From NCBI GenBank assembly GCA_946406115.1, contig OX291549.1, positions 26,001,901-26,065,900 of the forward strand: 64,000 nt of DNA. The letters are read 5' to 3'. The stretch is from Apoda limacodes (Eukaryota; Arthropoda; Insecta; Lepidoptera; Limacodidae). A model generated the notes under the pieces. It was not told the origin of the DNA. It ran no database searches and saw only the letters and a list, made by a program, of their open reading frames with translations. The number at the start of each line of letters is the position of its first letter. Within the stretch, counting starts at the first letter, position 1. This document shows, piece by piece, positions 56,001 through 64,000 of this stretch. A program made the position numbers and the translations under genes.

Positions 56001-59000
56001 TAACATGATTCACAGTAAAACATTTGTAATGTGAAGCCATTCTTTGAAATAATACTTATCTTCGGGTTATTTTACTTGTATGTTGTGGGTACTTTGATGT
56101 TTGCGGCACTGTCGCCAGAGCGTGGTGAGCAGGCAGCGGCAGGCTCCAACAGAGTCCCACGGGAACCCCCGTTGTTCAAAGTCCAATGAAATTGACGACG
56201 ACTGATAAATCAGCTGTATACTGTGGTTGACTGGGTTAACCACAGGAAGATGGAAATGTTGGATCTGAATAATTGATCTTGTTGTCTGTTTTAATATTTT
56301 TGTTAGCTTATAACAGAAAAATGGTTTCGGCTATAAAAGGCTAATTAGGTAATTTACTAATTGCCTAAAACATTTAAACATTTAAATGTGTTTTTTGTGC
56401 TGACAAATGTTTTGTAACCTTTAATTTAGCGAGTTAATTTAATCAAAAAATAAAAAAAAAAGTGCTGGTGTACAAACGTACAATACTCAGTTTTTGTTAG
56501 CAGGTCCTGTTTTAGATAAACTTTATCACCTTAAGCCGTTAATCAAATAACATCGAAAAAATCGTGTTGCTATATCATGCTGTGTAAATTGCCTGAAAAC
56601 CTTTTAGTTTGCGTTGGGTTGTACCCCGATATAGCTGCAACATGTAGTGTGCAGGTTTTTGTTAGCGGTTTCCATGATTTGTAATGGTAACTCAGCATGG
56701 GATTTCATTTGTAATATATAACGGCACTAATTTTCAGGTAAGTGGGTAGTCGTGCATTAATATTTTACTACACACATACGTCGGGATATTAATGTTGAGT
56801 CATCATGTGCATCCACTCACGATAAAGGTCGGGGTATTTCAATAATGGTATTTAGTTTATGACAAAATGTAGGTATCCAACATGGTATTTGGACATGTTG
56901 GATACCTATTTTATGACAGAATTTAGTTACACACACACGCTATATGTCGGGATATTGCAATGATTATCCACACACGATATACGTCGGGATATTGGAATGA
57001 TTGGATTTATTTATTGAAAAAATGTAGGTTTATACACACAATATAGGTACGTCGAGACATTACAAAGATTTATTTTATGACAAAATGTATTCAAGCGCCA
57101 AAATATCTTGTTAGAAATGGGTGCCTGTCATCCCTTAGTTAATTCTATTCTACTATTGTCAATAAGTCCTTGGTAAATGGGATGTTATAAGAAGCTTTCT
57201 TGTGAAGTACGAGTTTATTTGTTTTGAGTATCGATAGCGGTGCTTTATTTTAGAACGCGATTTGGTTTTAATGTTAAATATTGATTAGTAAACAGTTGTA
57301 TGAAAGTTTAGACTAAAACTTTGTTTCGTATTATCGTCTCTCATTTTTGGGCTTGTTGGACATCCTTCAGCGTCATACGAACGAACTAGTTTTAACAACT
57401 TAGGGGCCCTCCTACAGCCCACTAGCGCCGCCATTATTTAAGTGGCATATAGCAGCCAACTAGCGCTGCCATTAGATATCCTCAATTCTCTCTTCGTAGA
57501 AAACGAATTTCTAAAATCCAAAAGTCGCAAATATAAAACTAGTCATAAGCTATGTTTAGAATGTTTTATATAGTTTCTAAATAATATCTGTGAATTGAAG
57601 TTGGCATTTCTGCTAAAAGTGGCCGTTTTTAGCAGAAATGCCAACTACAACTCACAGATATTATTTAGAAACTATATAAAACCTAATTTTTAGAAGAACA
57701 TTTGGATTTTAGAAATTAGTTTTCTATGAAGAGAGAATTGAAGATATCTAATGGCAGCGCTAGTTGGCTGCTATATGCCACTTAAATGCACGTAATTCTT
57801 AATCAGGACCAGAAAGACATTAAATTGCACTTACAATCCCGTAATTCATCAGCACTTCTTTTTGCATCCACCCATGCTTGTTCAAATTCTGGATGAGGCT
57901 CGAACAAAGAAATAGCCTGCAACACGTCCACGTTGGAACTGATAGTCATGAGATGAGCTCCCTCCCTGCTGCAGATGTCGCGTGCAAGTGACTGCCTCAC
58001 CGTGTCTATATGTAACTTGTAGAATGCATCTGCCTCTGAGTTGTACTTATAGTCCAAACGGTACTGCTTTGCATGCGTCAGCGCTGAAGCACGTTAAAAA
58101 AATTACTGTCATGGTAATTCACAGCCTAAACATTGATTTGATTAATGCAGTCGGCCATTAAACGTGTCACATAGCAATTGTGAAGTGTGGGGCAAAAAAC
58201 AACAGCGCACTCGATGCCTTTACATATGGGCATTTGGCATATGGCAAGCCAGCCAGTACGTTTGTTTGTGTGGTGGTGTGGTATTTATATGAAAAAATAT
58301 TTCTATAGAAACCAGTTATTATATTATTTTAGTTGTCAAAATGTATTAATTAAAAAGCTTTCCCCGGTGTGTGCACAATTACTTTCAAAAATTTCATTCC
58401 AATCTAATGAATGATTTTCCCTTACACTTGTCGGACTCGAACTTGATCGGTTTTTTTATATCATAAAAACCATATCCTGACAATTACGAACACAACAAAA
58501 AAAAAATACAAATAGCCGTATAAAGCCGTAAAGCTGCAACATAGGCAAGTCCCTCAGTCACGGTTGATCTAGGCGATGTGGATTATACATTTACTTGAAA
58601 CAGTGCACACTATAGATTATAAGACGTGTGGATCAAAAGTATCGAATTATCCAAAAACTGTGTAGTTTTTAGATAGTCGTACCTGGCTTTAATTACTTTT
58701 TTAACATTTAATATCTGAATAATAATTTTACATTCATAGGTTTTCCGCCACAACATAACGAGGTATGTTTGCACAACCCGTGTAATAAGCGTCTCCAGTA
58801 CTGTCATGTGCATAGCAATGTCCAACATGTCATTGATATGCAATCACTTGTAAAAATAATTACTTATTCCTTAAAATCTGATCTGAATTACAGTTTGAAG
58901 TTGGTGTCTATGTACCAAACAGTTCATAACACGCTTTACTGGCATAAAACCAACTTCAAACTGTAATTCAGATCAGATTTTCGTAAACAAGTAATTATTT

Positions 59001-59695
59001 TTACCTTTTTAGTGCATCTTTTTGAAGCCGGTTGTTTTTTTGTTCAAAAGTTTTTATTTTTTACTTTTGAGTGACTAATTGCTTTTTTCGGACACTAAAA
59101 ACGTTCATACTCTTTACAAAATTTTATAGAATCATCAACAAATGTAAAAGGCATTTCACCAGTTTAGAATTAACACCAATTTTTTTTGACCAAAAATTTT
59201 AAGTTTTAAATCCGCTACAATAATATGAGACCACCTCGGAAGTATACCCTTCTAAATAAAAAAATGATTTTGCAAATCCGTCTCTATATATAACGGAGTA
59301 ATGCCCGAACATACATAACAAAGCTTTTTGCTCACACTGCGGCAAACACATACAGAAAATCAAATCTTTTTTCTTTATATTGTTATATGTATATGTAATA
59401 TTAACTGAATATAAATATTAAAACTAAAAATACTAACTAAGTCATAGGTATTTAATGTAACGTAATTTGTAAGAAAAAATTTACGTCCGTTTCAACGAGA
59501 AGTCAACATATATATCTATAGAAGTATATGAAATAAGATATATATTTTTTACAAATATATATTGCTTGTTGAATATTTATTATGTAATATACAAGTAAAT
59601 GATACACTAAAAATACTAAAGAAGAACAAAAAATATGGAGATAACAAGTACTCACAGAAAAACGCAAAAATAACATATTTCACGTATCGCTCCAT
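47073..59695 (-). CDS. Two-domain C-type lectin (immulectin-like), CTL-C
   Basis: The exons, in reading order, are 59656-59695, 57835-58083, 54367-54501, 48198-48461 and 47073-47236. All introns are phase 1 and exon lengths equal those of CTL-A, giving 283 residues. The N-terminus MERYVKYVIFAFFSLTHA is the signal peptide. CRD1 keeps Cys51, 101, 115 and 123 (LPFICKV) but has NWTV where WND is expected and no EPN/QPD. CRD2 has GSCYRIPRIAL, EPN at 245-247, Cys255, FND at 265-267, Cys270 and Cys278. Matching exon sizes make it the closer paralogue of CTL-A. Intron 3 (5.9 kb) carries the nested insertions at 49100-54000, and intron 2 a foldback MITE 47 bp from the exon 2 donor. It is probably secreted and mannose-type (inferred). 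Confidence 0.93.
47515..47945. repeat. Helitron-like fragment in CTL-C intron 4
   Basis: AAATTATAAATGTAAAAGTT, GGATGGATGTTTGTTACTCA, TGATGAAATTTGGCAGAGAG and the end GGAATCCCACGCCGATAACC with GCTAAAGCTAGC fit the common lepidopteran pattern. A 14-bp unit, AGTCTGGAATATTA, is doubled at about 47652-47680. Confidence 0.6.
48520..49090. other. CTL-C intron 3 sequence without recognised elements
   Basis: AT-rich intronic DNA between exon 4 and the nested insertions. I see no ORF or repeat. Confidence 0.4.
49100..49698 (-). pseudogene. Second half of a repetitive insect ORF, split by insertion
   Basis: The minus strand from 49698 reads KKKYSGTRIKYEYYNKIFRE, NFALRFGRPAVDTCYLC, then frame changes with NDVAKKVALAEKLVHKKRAK and finally HEPVYGPRQLYINVKKMEDL near 49190. 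This layout (FxLxFGRPxxDTC ... ALxEKxVHxxRAxxFY ... LYxNxxKxxDL) is a repetitive, transposon-associated protein family I know from insect genomes but cannot name. The first half continues at 53434-53970; the two were one frame before the MITE at 49703-53429 landed. Confidence 0.65.
50189..53191 (+). pseudogene. R2-like RT with zinc finger and RLE, frameshifted
   Basis: From ATG 50189 the frame reads a C2H2 finger (CPFCSKYFKRNGLKRH...H) to a stop at 50342-50344, then continues in other frames. The 351-codon frame 50638-51693 holds the RT: KCPGVRPIGIGECLRR, LLVDANNAFNNVNR (motif A), EGVTQGDSLTMPLY (motif B) and QCWYADDSSAQG (motif C). After an inverted duplication (51769-51931) come IENLTQVCKDSPQAAYTAL and, near 52610, the zinc knuckle CDGCGNNDFNVDHALCC. 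The endonuclease follows, with RGDFACRGVL and EALFDIRVVDTD as its PD...D-type core, and then the C-terminus ending PYLDF. This order is that of R2/CRE/HERO-type elements; the exact clade is not assigned. At least five breaks make it inactive. Confidence 0.85.
51769..51931. repeat. 70-bp inverted duplication inside the RT ORF
   Basis: Arms 51769-51838 and 51862-51931 are inverted copies with about two mismatches, separated by 23 bp. The left arm is normal coding sequence (VSEADIQPANHIFKGTNL). The right arm is its reverse complement inserted after GSRF, before IGKGKEDFIKKNI resumes. It could fold into a long hairpin. Confidence 0.88.
53434..53970 (-). pseudogene. First half of the repetitive ORF split by the MITE
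   Basis: The minus strand from ATG 53970 reads SGESFLGIACIKKRRYNSAD, then KTIGPPCKCAKKG (Cys-rich GPPCxC motif) and, with frame changes, DKLENLSKLYNLMTKNK and DIKRRRV. It ends YLPADLSVTKMFRVF directly before the TTAA at 53433. The reading resumes at 49698 with KKKYSGTRIKYEYY. The family is described at 49100-49698. Confidence 0.65.
54905..54958. repeat. (ACAT/CA)n simple repeat
   Basis: ACATACAAACATACATACAA followed by CACACACATACACACACAG. Simple sequence in CTL-C intron 2. Confidence 0.75.
55239..55259. repeat. Perfect 9-bp palindrome
   Basis: AATCAGGCA and TGCCTGATT are separated by three A. It is isolated in CTL-C intron 2 and has no visible function. Confidence 0.6.
55300..56740. other. 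CTL-C intron 2 interior
   Basis: I see no recognised exon or transposon protein. Open frames near 55489-56006 lack family motifs. A GC-richer piece at 56095-56175 is unassigned. Confidence 0.4.
56745..57095. repeat. Degenerate tandem repeat with hairpin
   Basis: ACACACATACGTCGGGATAT, ACTCACGATAAAGGTCGGGG, ACACACGCTATATGTCGGGA, ACACACGATATACGTCGGGA and a later copy with TACGTCGAGACATTACAA form variable-length units that share TTTATGACAAAATGTA. TAGGTATCCAACATG and its inverse at about 56871-56911 form a hairpin. Confidence 0.7.
57442..57781. mobile_element. TTAA-flanked foldback MITE in CTL-C intron 2
   Basis: TTAA stands outside both ends (57438-57441 and 57782-57785). The arms run inwards as inverted copies: GTGGCATATAGCAGCC, CTAGCGCTGCCATTAGATAT, ATAGTTTCTAAATAATATCT, TTGGCATTTCTGCTAAAA. 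The left flank (57411-57437) holds another partial copy of CACTAGCGCCGCCATTA. The right end is 47 bp from the exon 2 splice donor. Confidence 0.85.
58850..59004. mobile_element. Foldback element in CTL-C intron 1
   Basis: Arms 58850-58905 and 58949-59004 share GTAAAAATAATTACTT and ATCTGATCTGAATTACAG, TTTGAAGTTGGT in inverted order, with a 43-bp spacer. No ORF. Confidence 0.8.
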
Positions 59696-59920
59696 ATCGG
59701 GACGCGTATGTGACTGGCGTACAATACTTTAAGTACCTATATAAATGTTAGTTATCCACTGTATGTGGAAAAAACTTTTCTGACCTTCGGTGTTTGGTCG
59801 CTAGTGTCGTTGTAAGTTCTCACCATTTCAAAACGGCGACTGTAGTTTTGATTTTTGATCGCCGGATCAGATAAGTTTGTTGCACTATATTTATACGGAT
59901 AGTTCAAAGATTAACAAAAC
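59696..59920 (-). promoter_or_regulatory. CTL-C proximal promoter, interrupted by a MITE
   Basis: The leader next to the ATG (GTATGTGACTGGCGTACAA) matches that of CTL-A (GTTTGTGTGACTGACGTACA). The shared block ATAGTTCAAAGATTAACA starts at 59899, 204 bp from the ATG, not 54 as in CTL-A and B. The extra 150 bp is the short MITE at 59771-59895 with its flanks. Confidence 0.6.
59771..59895 (+). mobile_element. Short MITE (GTCGCTAGTG family), copy in CTL-C promoter
   Basis: Runs from AAAAACTTTTCTGACC to GATAAGTTTGTTGCACTATA, with TTTGGTCGCTAGTGTCGTTG and CGGCGACTGTAGTTTTGATT in the body. It is collinear with the copies at 1970 and 6627. Confidence 0.75.
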
Positions 59921-60454
59921 ATAAACTAAATATCGTTTCTTAGGTACCTACATATATTATCACATGGAAAAAACCGTTTGGAAGTAAAGTTTTTGTATTC
60001 TAGTCGAGTTTTTTGCCGGGTAACCCAGAAGGTAGAAATCTACATTATTATACGGCAGGTGGGAGGTAGGTTCGAAAACATAACATATAATAATAGTGTC
60101 GATTTTAATAGTATTTTAAAAAAAACCTTTTTTAAATTAATATCTTTGTCTTTGTCTATTGCTAATACCTCTTTTAATATTAAGTTCATTATCTCGATTT
60201 AAATAATTAAACTTTACTGCAATAAGTTTGGCTTTCTCAATAGACTGATTACTCTATGCGAGTTTTTTACCTTTCTTTGTTGCATGTTTTCGACATGTAA
60301 TTTCAAAGGCTTTAGGGGCACTTTTTTTATTTTTGTAAAAATTCTAAAGTTGGAATATCGAGTGTTTGATATTGGTTGGTCGTTTAAGTTATATGAAGTT
60401 TTAATTGAAGTGTTATCGTCCTTATTTGTACTGGAAAAACTAATCGTAGGTTGT

Positions 60455-60860
60455 ATATATAAACTAGCTGACCCGGTGAACGTTGTTTCTCTTTTTAAAA
60501 CAACTACCGAAACAACCTATTGTGAAAAGGTTGTACTAATTCAGAAACCTACTTACCAAAATATCATTATAACAATCAGTTTACCCTTATTGCGCGAGTC
60601 CGACTCGCACTAGACCCTGTCCGATACGCACTTAACTATTTTTTCTTTCTCAGAAACATATCCTGGCGTGTGCATAACAACTTACCAAACTTTCATTACA
60701 AACGGATTACCCTTATTGCGCGAACCCGACTCGCACTTGACCCATTCGGGAAATCCTTTCTTATCGGATGCCTACGTACCCTCCATGTTTCTGGTCTCTA
60801 CGATCAGTGGTTTAGGCTGTGCGTTGATTCGTCAGATATTCAGGACACTATAAGCGGTAT
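60455..60860. repeat. Helitron-like interior with tandem units
   Basis: Starts AAACTAGCTGACCCGGTGAA, then has two units with ACCCTTATTGCGCGAGTCCG or ACCCTTATTGCGCGAACCCG, and ends with TGGTTTAGGCTGTGCGTTGA, related to 42204-42395 and 44224-44415. The overlapping open frames are not genes. Confidence 0.65.
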
Positions 60861-61475
60861 TTATACACAAAAAATCAAACACCTAAAAAGTGCATAACCT
60901 CTTTAAGCTTAGAAATCTTCAACTTAGGTACTTATATAGTTCGGTGACTTTCGAAGAGTATTTGCTTATGTTTTAAAGTGAGTTCAACTTTTTTGAATAA
61001 AATCGGATTGAGTTTTAAACATGTGTCGAAATAAAATGTTATTTAAATCTTAAGCACTAAGAAGTATTGATAACAACTTCGATGCAAATCACCGTCAAAA
61101 TAACTTTCTACCCCTTTTTAACCCCGTTGGGGGATGAATTTCTATAAAATACGAAACACGTCTTCCATCAATTCATATTTTCATCATTGGCTCTTGGCAC
61201 ACGCGGGATTGTCTCACCGTATAATTTTATGTCCTGAATTCTTTTGTTTTCGAAGGTTGAGAAAGCTTTTGATGGTAGAACGTAGGTTGGCCCTTTTAGA
61301 AATATTCATTAATAACTTCACGAATTCAGCCCCGAAGGCTAGAAAGGAAATGTAGGCACGGCACGCGAGCCGCAACTATGATTGTACAATCATATTTCAA
61401 CCAAAGTACGTGATCATACTTTTAGTCACTTGCAAAGTGTGGTAATGTGCGGAGCTTCTTTAAAATTGTCTTAAA

Positions 61476-61555
61476 ATGCCGTGTTGTGCTATTATAACGA
61501 GTAAATTCAATAGTCAGACGTCTAGTGTGAGGCAAGGAGGAATATATTTTCACAG
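61476..61555 (+). pseudogene. Possible THAP-domain first exon
   Basis: ATG 61476 opens MPCCAIITSKFNSQTSSV and continues GGIYFHR up to a donor GTAACC at 61556, phase 2. THAP domains begin like this (MPxCxVxxC...GxxFHxFP), and many THAP genes split near FHR/FP. The second zinc-binding Cys appears to be Ser here, and no following exon is identified. It could be a THAP transposon fossil or chance. Confidence 0.35.
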
Positions 61556-61559
61556 GTAA

Positions 61560-62450
61560 CCCAAAAATTATAGTTTTGTATGGTTTTGCCCTTGTAAAAA
61601 TATAATTTGAAGTATGAAATTACATGGAGTGACGATAAAATTATAAAAGCAAAAAAATATTCATTTTTGGTAAAGTACGTTAATGATTGACGTGAGCACA
61701 TAGTTTGCAATCCATGTATTGCGTAGCGAGCGATTTCACAGCTTCGATAGTGTTATGCTGATGCTTGACTAAAGATGTCGATAAGTGGAATAATACTTAA
61801 ATACTTACCGTTATTTAGGTACTCAAAGCACTAATTTTACTACATATACAAATTAATCTTATATTTCTTCTATTTAATAACTATAATGATATATATTATT
61901 ACTATTGTATCATTTTAAGGTTTCTCAAAGAACCTAATATACGGGAGCGATAGATTAACGTAACGCGCAGAAAAATACCCACTAAGTCAAATATTATTAC
62001 TCTAGACATTTCAAAGGAATTAATGAAAGAATGAATACACTTCATTGCACACATTATTGAATACATAAGAATTAAAAAAAAAAATCAGATTTAAAAAATT
62101 GGTGGTCTTATCGCTAAAGCGATCTCTGCCAGGCAGCCTATAAGTAGAGGAAATGAGATAGGAGTAGGTAGGTGGTACACATTAGAAATAAATGGATAAA
62201 TACTAATTTTACCAATTATATTAATATTAGCTTAGAATATATACCAATGAATAAAAAATAAATAAAATGAAGAATAAAACTTAATATCAACTAATACATA
62301 AAATACAATAAATTTATGCTATAAATATACGTAAGTCTTAAAAAAAAGAATAAACAGAAATCATTGAAATCATTTAATCAACTAAAAGTTATTTTGTGTA
62401 GATGTCTGTGAAACAACGAGAAATAAAGAAAGAAAAAGAAAAACAGTAAT
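61560..62450. other. Intergenic, nothing recognised
   Basis: AT-rich DNA with short A-runs. No gene or clear repeat is seen. Confidence 0.4.
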
Positions 62451-62457
62451 ATTAATT

Positions 62458-62700
62458 TCAGTTAAGAAAATATATTTTTAACTGATTTTTAAAATAGTTT
62501 AAATTAGTATTCCACAATTGAATCGCTTGGACGGCAAATGAACGATTGTAGAAGTTGGTGAAAGTCACGGCACGTAAGTTGAACCTTGCGCAGTAACATA
62601 TTTTCGAGACCAAATGGGATTTGGGGAATGCGGTGCGATACGAGAAGCAGCGCGTAACCATAGCAATGCAGGCCAATCACTGTAGTACAATCACACACTT
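62458..62700 (-). pseudogene. LINE C-terminal fragment
   Basis: The minus strand reads SYRTAFPKSHLVSKICYCAR, a stretch with NFYNRSFAVQAIQLWNTNLN, and a KNQLKIYFLN end. The pattern R..F.KS.L......R....YNRSFxxxAIxLWN is the usual C-terminus of Jockey/CR1-like LINE ORF2. Only the last 72 codons are present. Confidence 0.65.
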
Positions 62701-63119
62701 AAGTTTTTATTAAGTTTTCAAAGTCGGAACTTCTGGCCCAGGTTTATGCCAATTCAAAATTATGTAGAAGTTGTCATGCCGTTACCAATGAGTGACAGTG
62801 ATTTAAAAACATTTATAACTTTTAACCCCTTATACTTAGTGTGATACGAAATTCATATTTTTTTAACTAATACATTACATTATACTTAACGACCACTTCC
62901 CACATCACTGTTGTTCAAGAAGTACAATAACTTGAAAGGTAATTCAATATTACTTAGTTAACAGGATGTATTCATTATAACTTTTTAAATTATAATACTG
63001 AAGCAGGAAAGCAAGAATGCTACTACATAATAGTATAGTATAGATAGTAGTGGTAAATGTTAAGAATAACAGCTGTATGTGACAGACACCAAAGAGTTTA
63101 AAAAAAATGTGGTTATAAT

Positions 63120-63215
63120 GAACTATCGGTTGCCCGCGGTATCACCCGCCCTAAATTCGGTAATTGTTGTAGGATTTCATTGGCAACTCCTCAATATTAG
63201 AAAAACTGACTTCAA
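63120..63215. repeat. Helitron-like 3' fragment, inverted
   Basis: GCCCTAAATTCGGTAATTGT followed by AGGATTTCATTGGCAACTCC is the inverse of the tail seen at 9780-9835 and 40690-40740. Confidence 0.5.
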
Positions 63216-63401
63216 ATCTTGACAAACTTAAACTAAAAAAGTTAAAAATAACTTTTTTATTAGTTCAAAGGAAAGAACATTAAAAGACAAAATACAAAAT
63301 TACTAAGGTGCCAGCTATAGACATAGATAACTAGACAGCGCATTTCCTAGCTAGATTTAAAAAAAATGTTTTAGTATATTATGTAGAGTTGGGAAAGAAT
63401 G

Positions 63402-63510
63402 CTTAACCCTTATTTAGGCGCATTAAAAAACTCACACCATTAGTCGCATGGGGTCTCAAGTGACCCCAAAGGAAAAATTAATATGATAAAATAAATAATA
63501 AATAAAATTA
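63402..63510 (+). mobile_element. Possible piggyBac-like terminus
   Basis: TTAACCCTTATTTAGGCG at 63402 and a GGGGTCTCAAGTGACCCC palindrome at about 63453-63470 resemble ends of piggyBac-type elements (TTAA followed by CCC). The other end is not identified in the window. Confidence 0.4.
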
Positions 63511-63529
63511 ACTATTATTTTATAAATAT

Positions 63530-64000
63530 ATATATATATAAATATTGCTGTATATTTATCATACATTAAAAAATCTCAAATGCCAAAATTCAGAGAGGAA
63601 ACCGGGGAATACGTTTGTATGGGGAAAAACTGCGAGATGTGTACTCAAGCCCTCGTCTCTCTGCAAATGTGCTGGTTTTATTTAAATTATTCGCATTATT
63701 TGAGTAAAGCACTATACAAAACTTGATATGCAATGACTGCGCTGTTGGCCCCGTTAAGATGGCCTAGATCTTAGTTACCTTCTCGGCCTTAAAGGCTTGG
63801 TCATGATTGCAGCCTTTGCTGTCCACGCTATAAAAACCTCGACTTTCGGTCTTGGCCTTTATTCCAGCTTCTCCATCTAGGCCCTGTGATGGCCTAGAGC
63901 TGCACAATGCCACTTTTTCAGCCATCACTACTGCTGCCAGCAACACAGACCGCGACAGTAATATACTATCAAAAAGCCGAAGTTCGTGTCCAGGACACCC
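63530..64000. other. Unassigned right edge
   Basis: Contains TATATA simple sequence and a GC-richer final 270 bp with repeated GGCCTAGA and CTCGGCCTTAAAGGC-like words. No gene is recognised. Confidence 0.35.

Overview
Organism and content: this is a piece of a moth or butterfly (Lepidoptera) nuclear genome. The evidence is AT-rich sequence, GT-AG introns, genes of the two-domain secreted C-type lectin (immulectin) type, and typical lepidopteran repeats: fragments containing AAGTGCGAGTCGGAC, Helitron-like fragments containing TATTATAAATGCGAAAG, and remnants of Jockey/R1-, RTE- and Tc1-type elements. No bacterial-style operons are present. Genes: three complete five-exon C-type lectin genes lie head to tail on the minus strand. 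CTL-A spans 2303-9445, CTL-B 19683-32592 and CTL-C 47073-59695. I rebuilt each from splice sites. All four introns in each gene are phase 1 and the reading frames close exactly, giving 283, 292 and 283 residues. Each protein has a short signal peptide, a first CRD that keeps its four cysteines but has lost the EPN/QPD and WND sugar- and calcium-binding segments, and a second CRD with EPN and FND. A fourth first exon, alone and one base short, at 40001-40039 suggests a lost fourth gene. Layout: 1-2300 holds a TTAA-flanked MITE, a 118-bp tandem repeat, a tRNA-like repeat and a short MITE. 2303-9520 is CTL-A with its promoter. 9600-19680 is intergenic: a Tc1-like pseudogene, a long inverted-repeat pair around a YqaJ-exonuclease remnant, a second nuclease-like remnant and a non-LTR retrotransposon that has lost its RT core. 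19683-33090 is CTL-B, whose introns hold three non-LTR fragments, a Ginger-type DNA transposon with both inverted ends and a TTAA MITE; three degenerate promoter-like units lie upstream. 33100-47000 is intergenic, rich in foldback elements and LINE debris. 47073-59920 is CTL-C. Its intron 3 carries a three-level nest: an RLE-type (R2-like) retrotransposon inside a TTAA MITE inside an older repetitive ORF. Its promoter is split by another MITE. 60000-64000 is repeat debris plus a possible THAP exon and a piggyBac-like terminus. How it fits together: the lectins are probably secreted fat-body or hemolymph pattern-recognition proteins that arose by tandem duplication. They share a promoter element 54 bp upstream of the ATG (204 bp in CTL-C). 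Almost everything else is mobile-element sequence that has enlarged introns and altered promoters.
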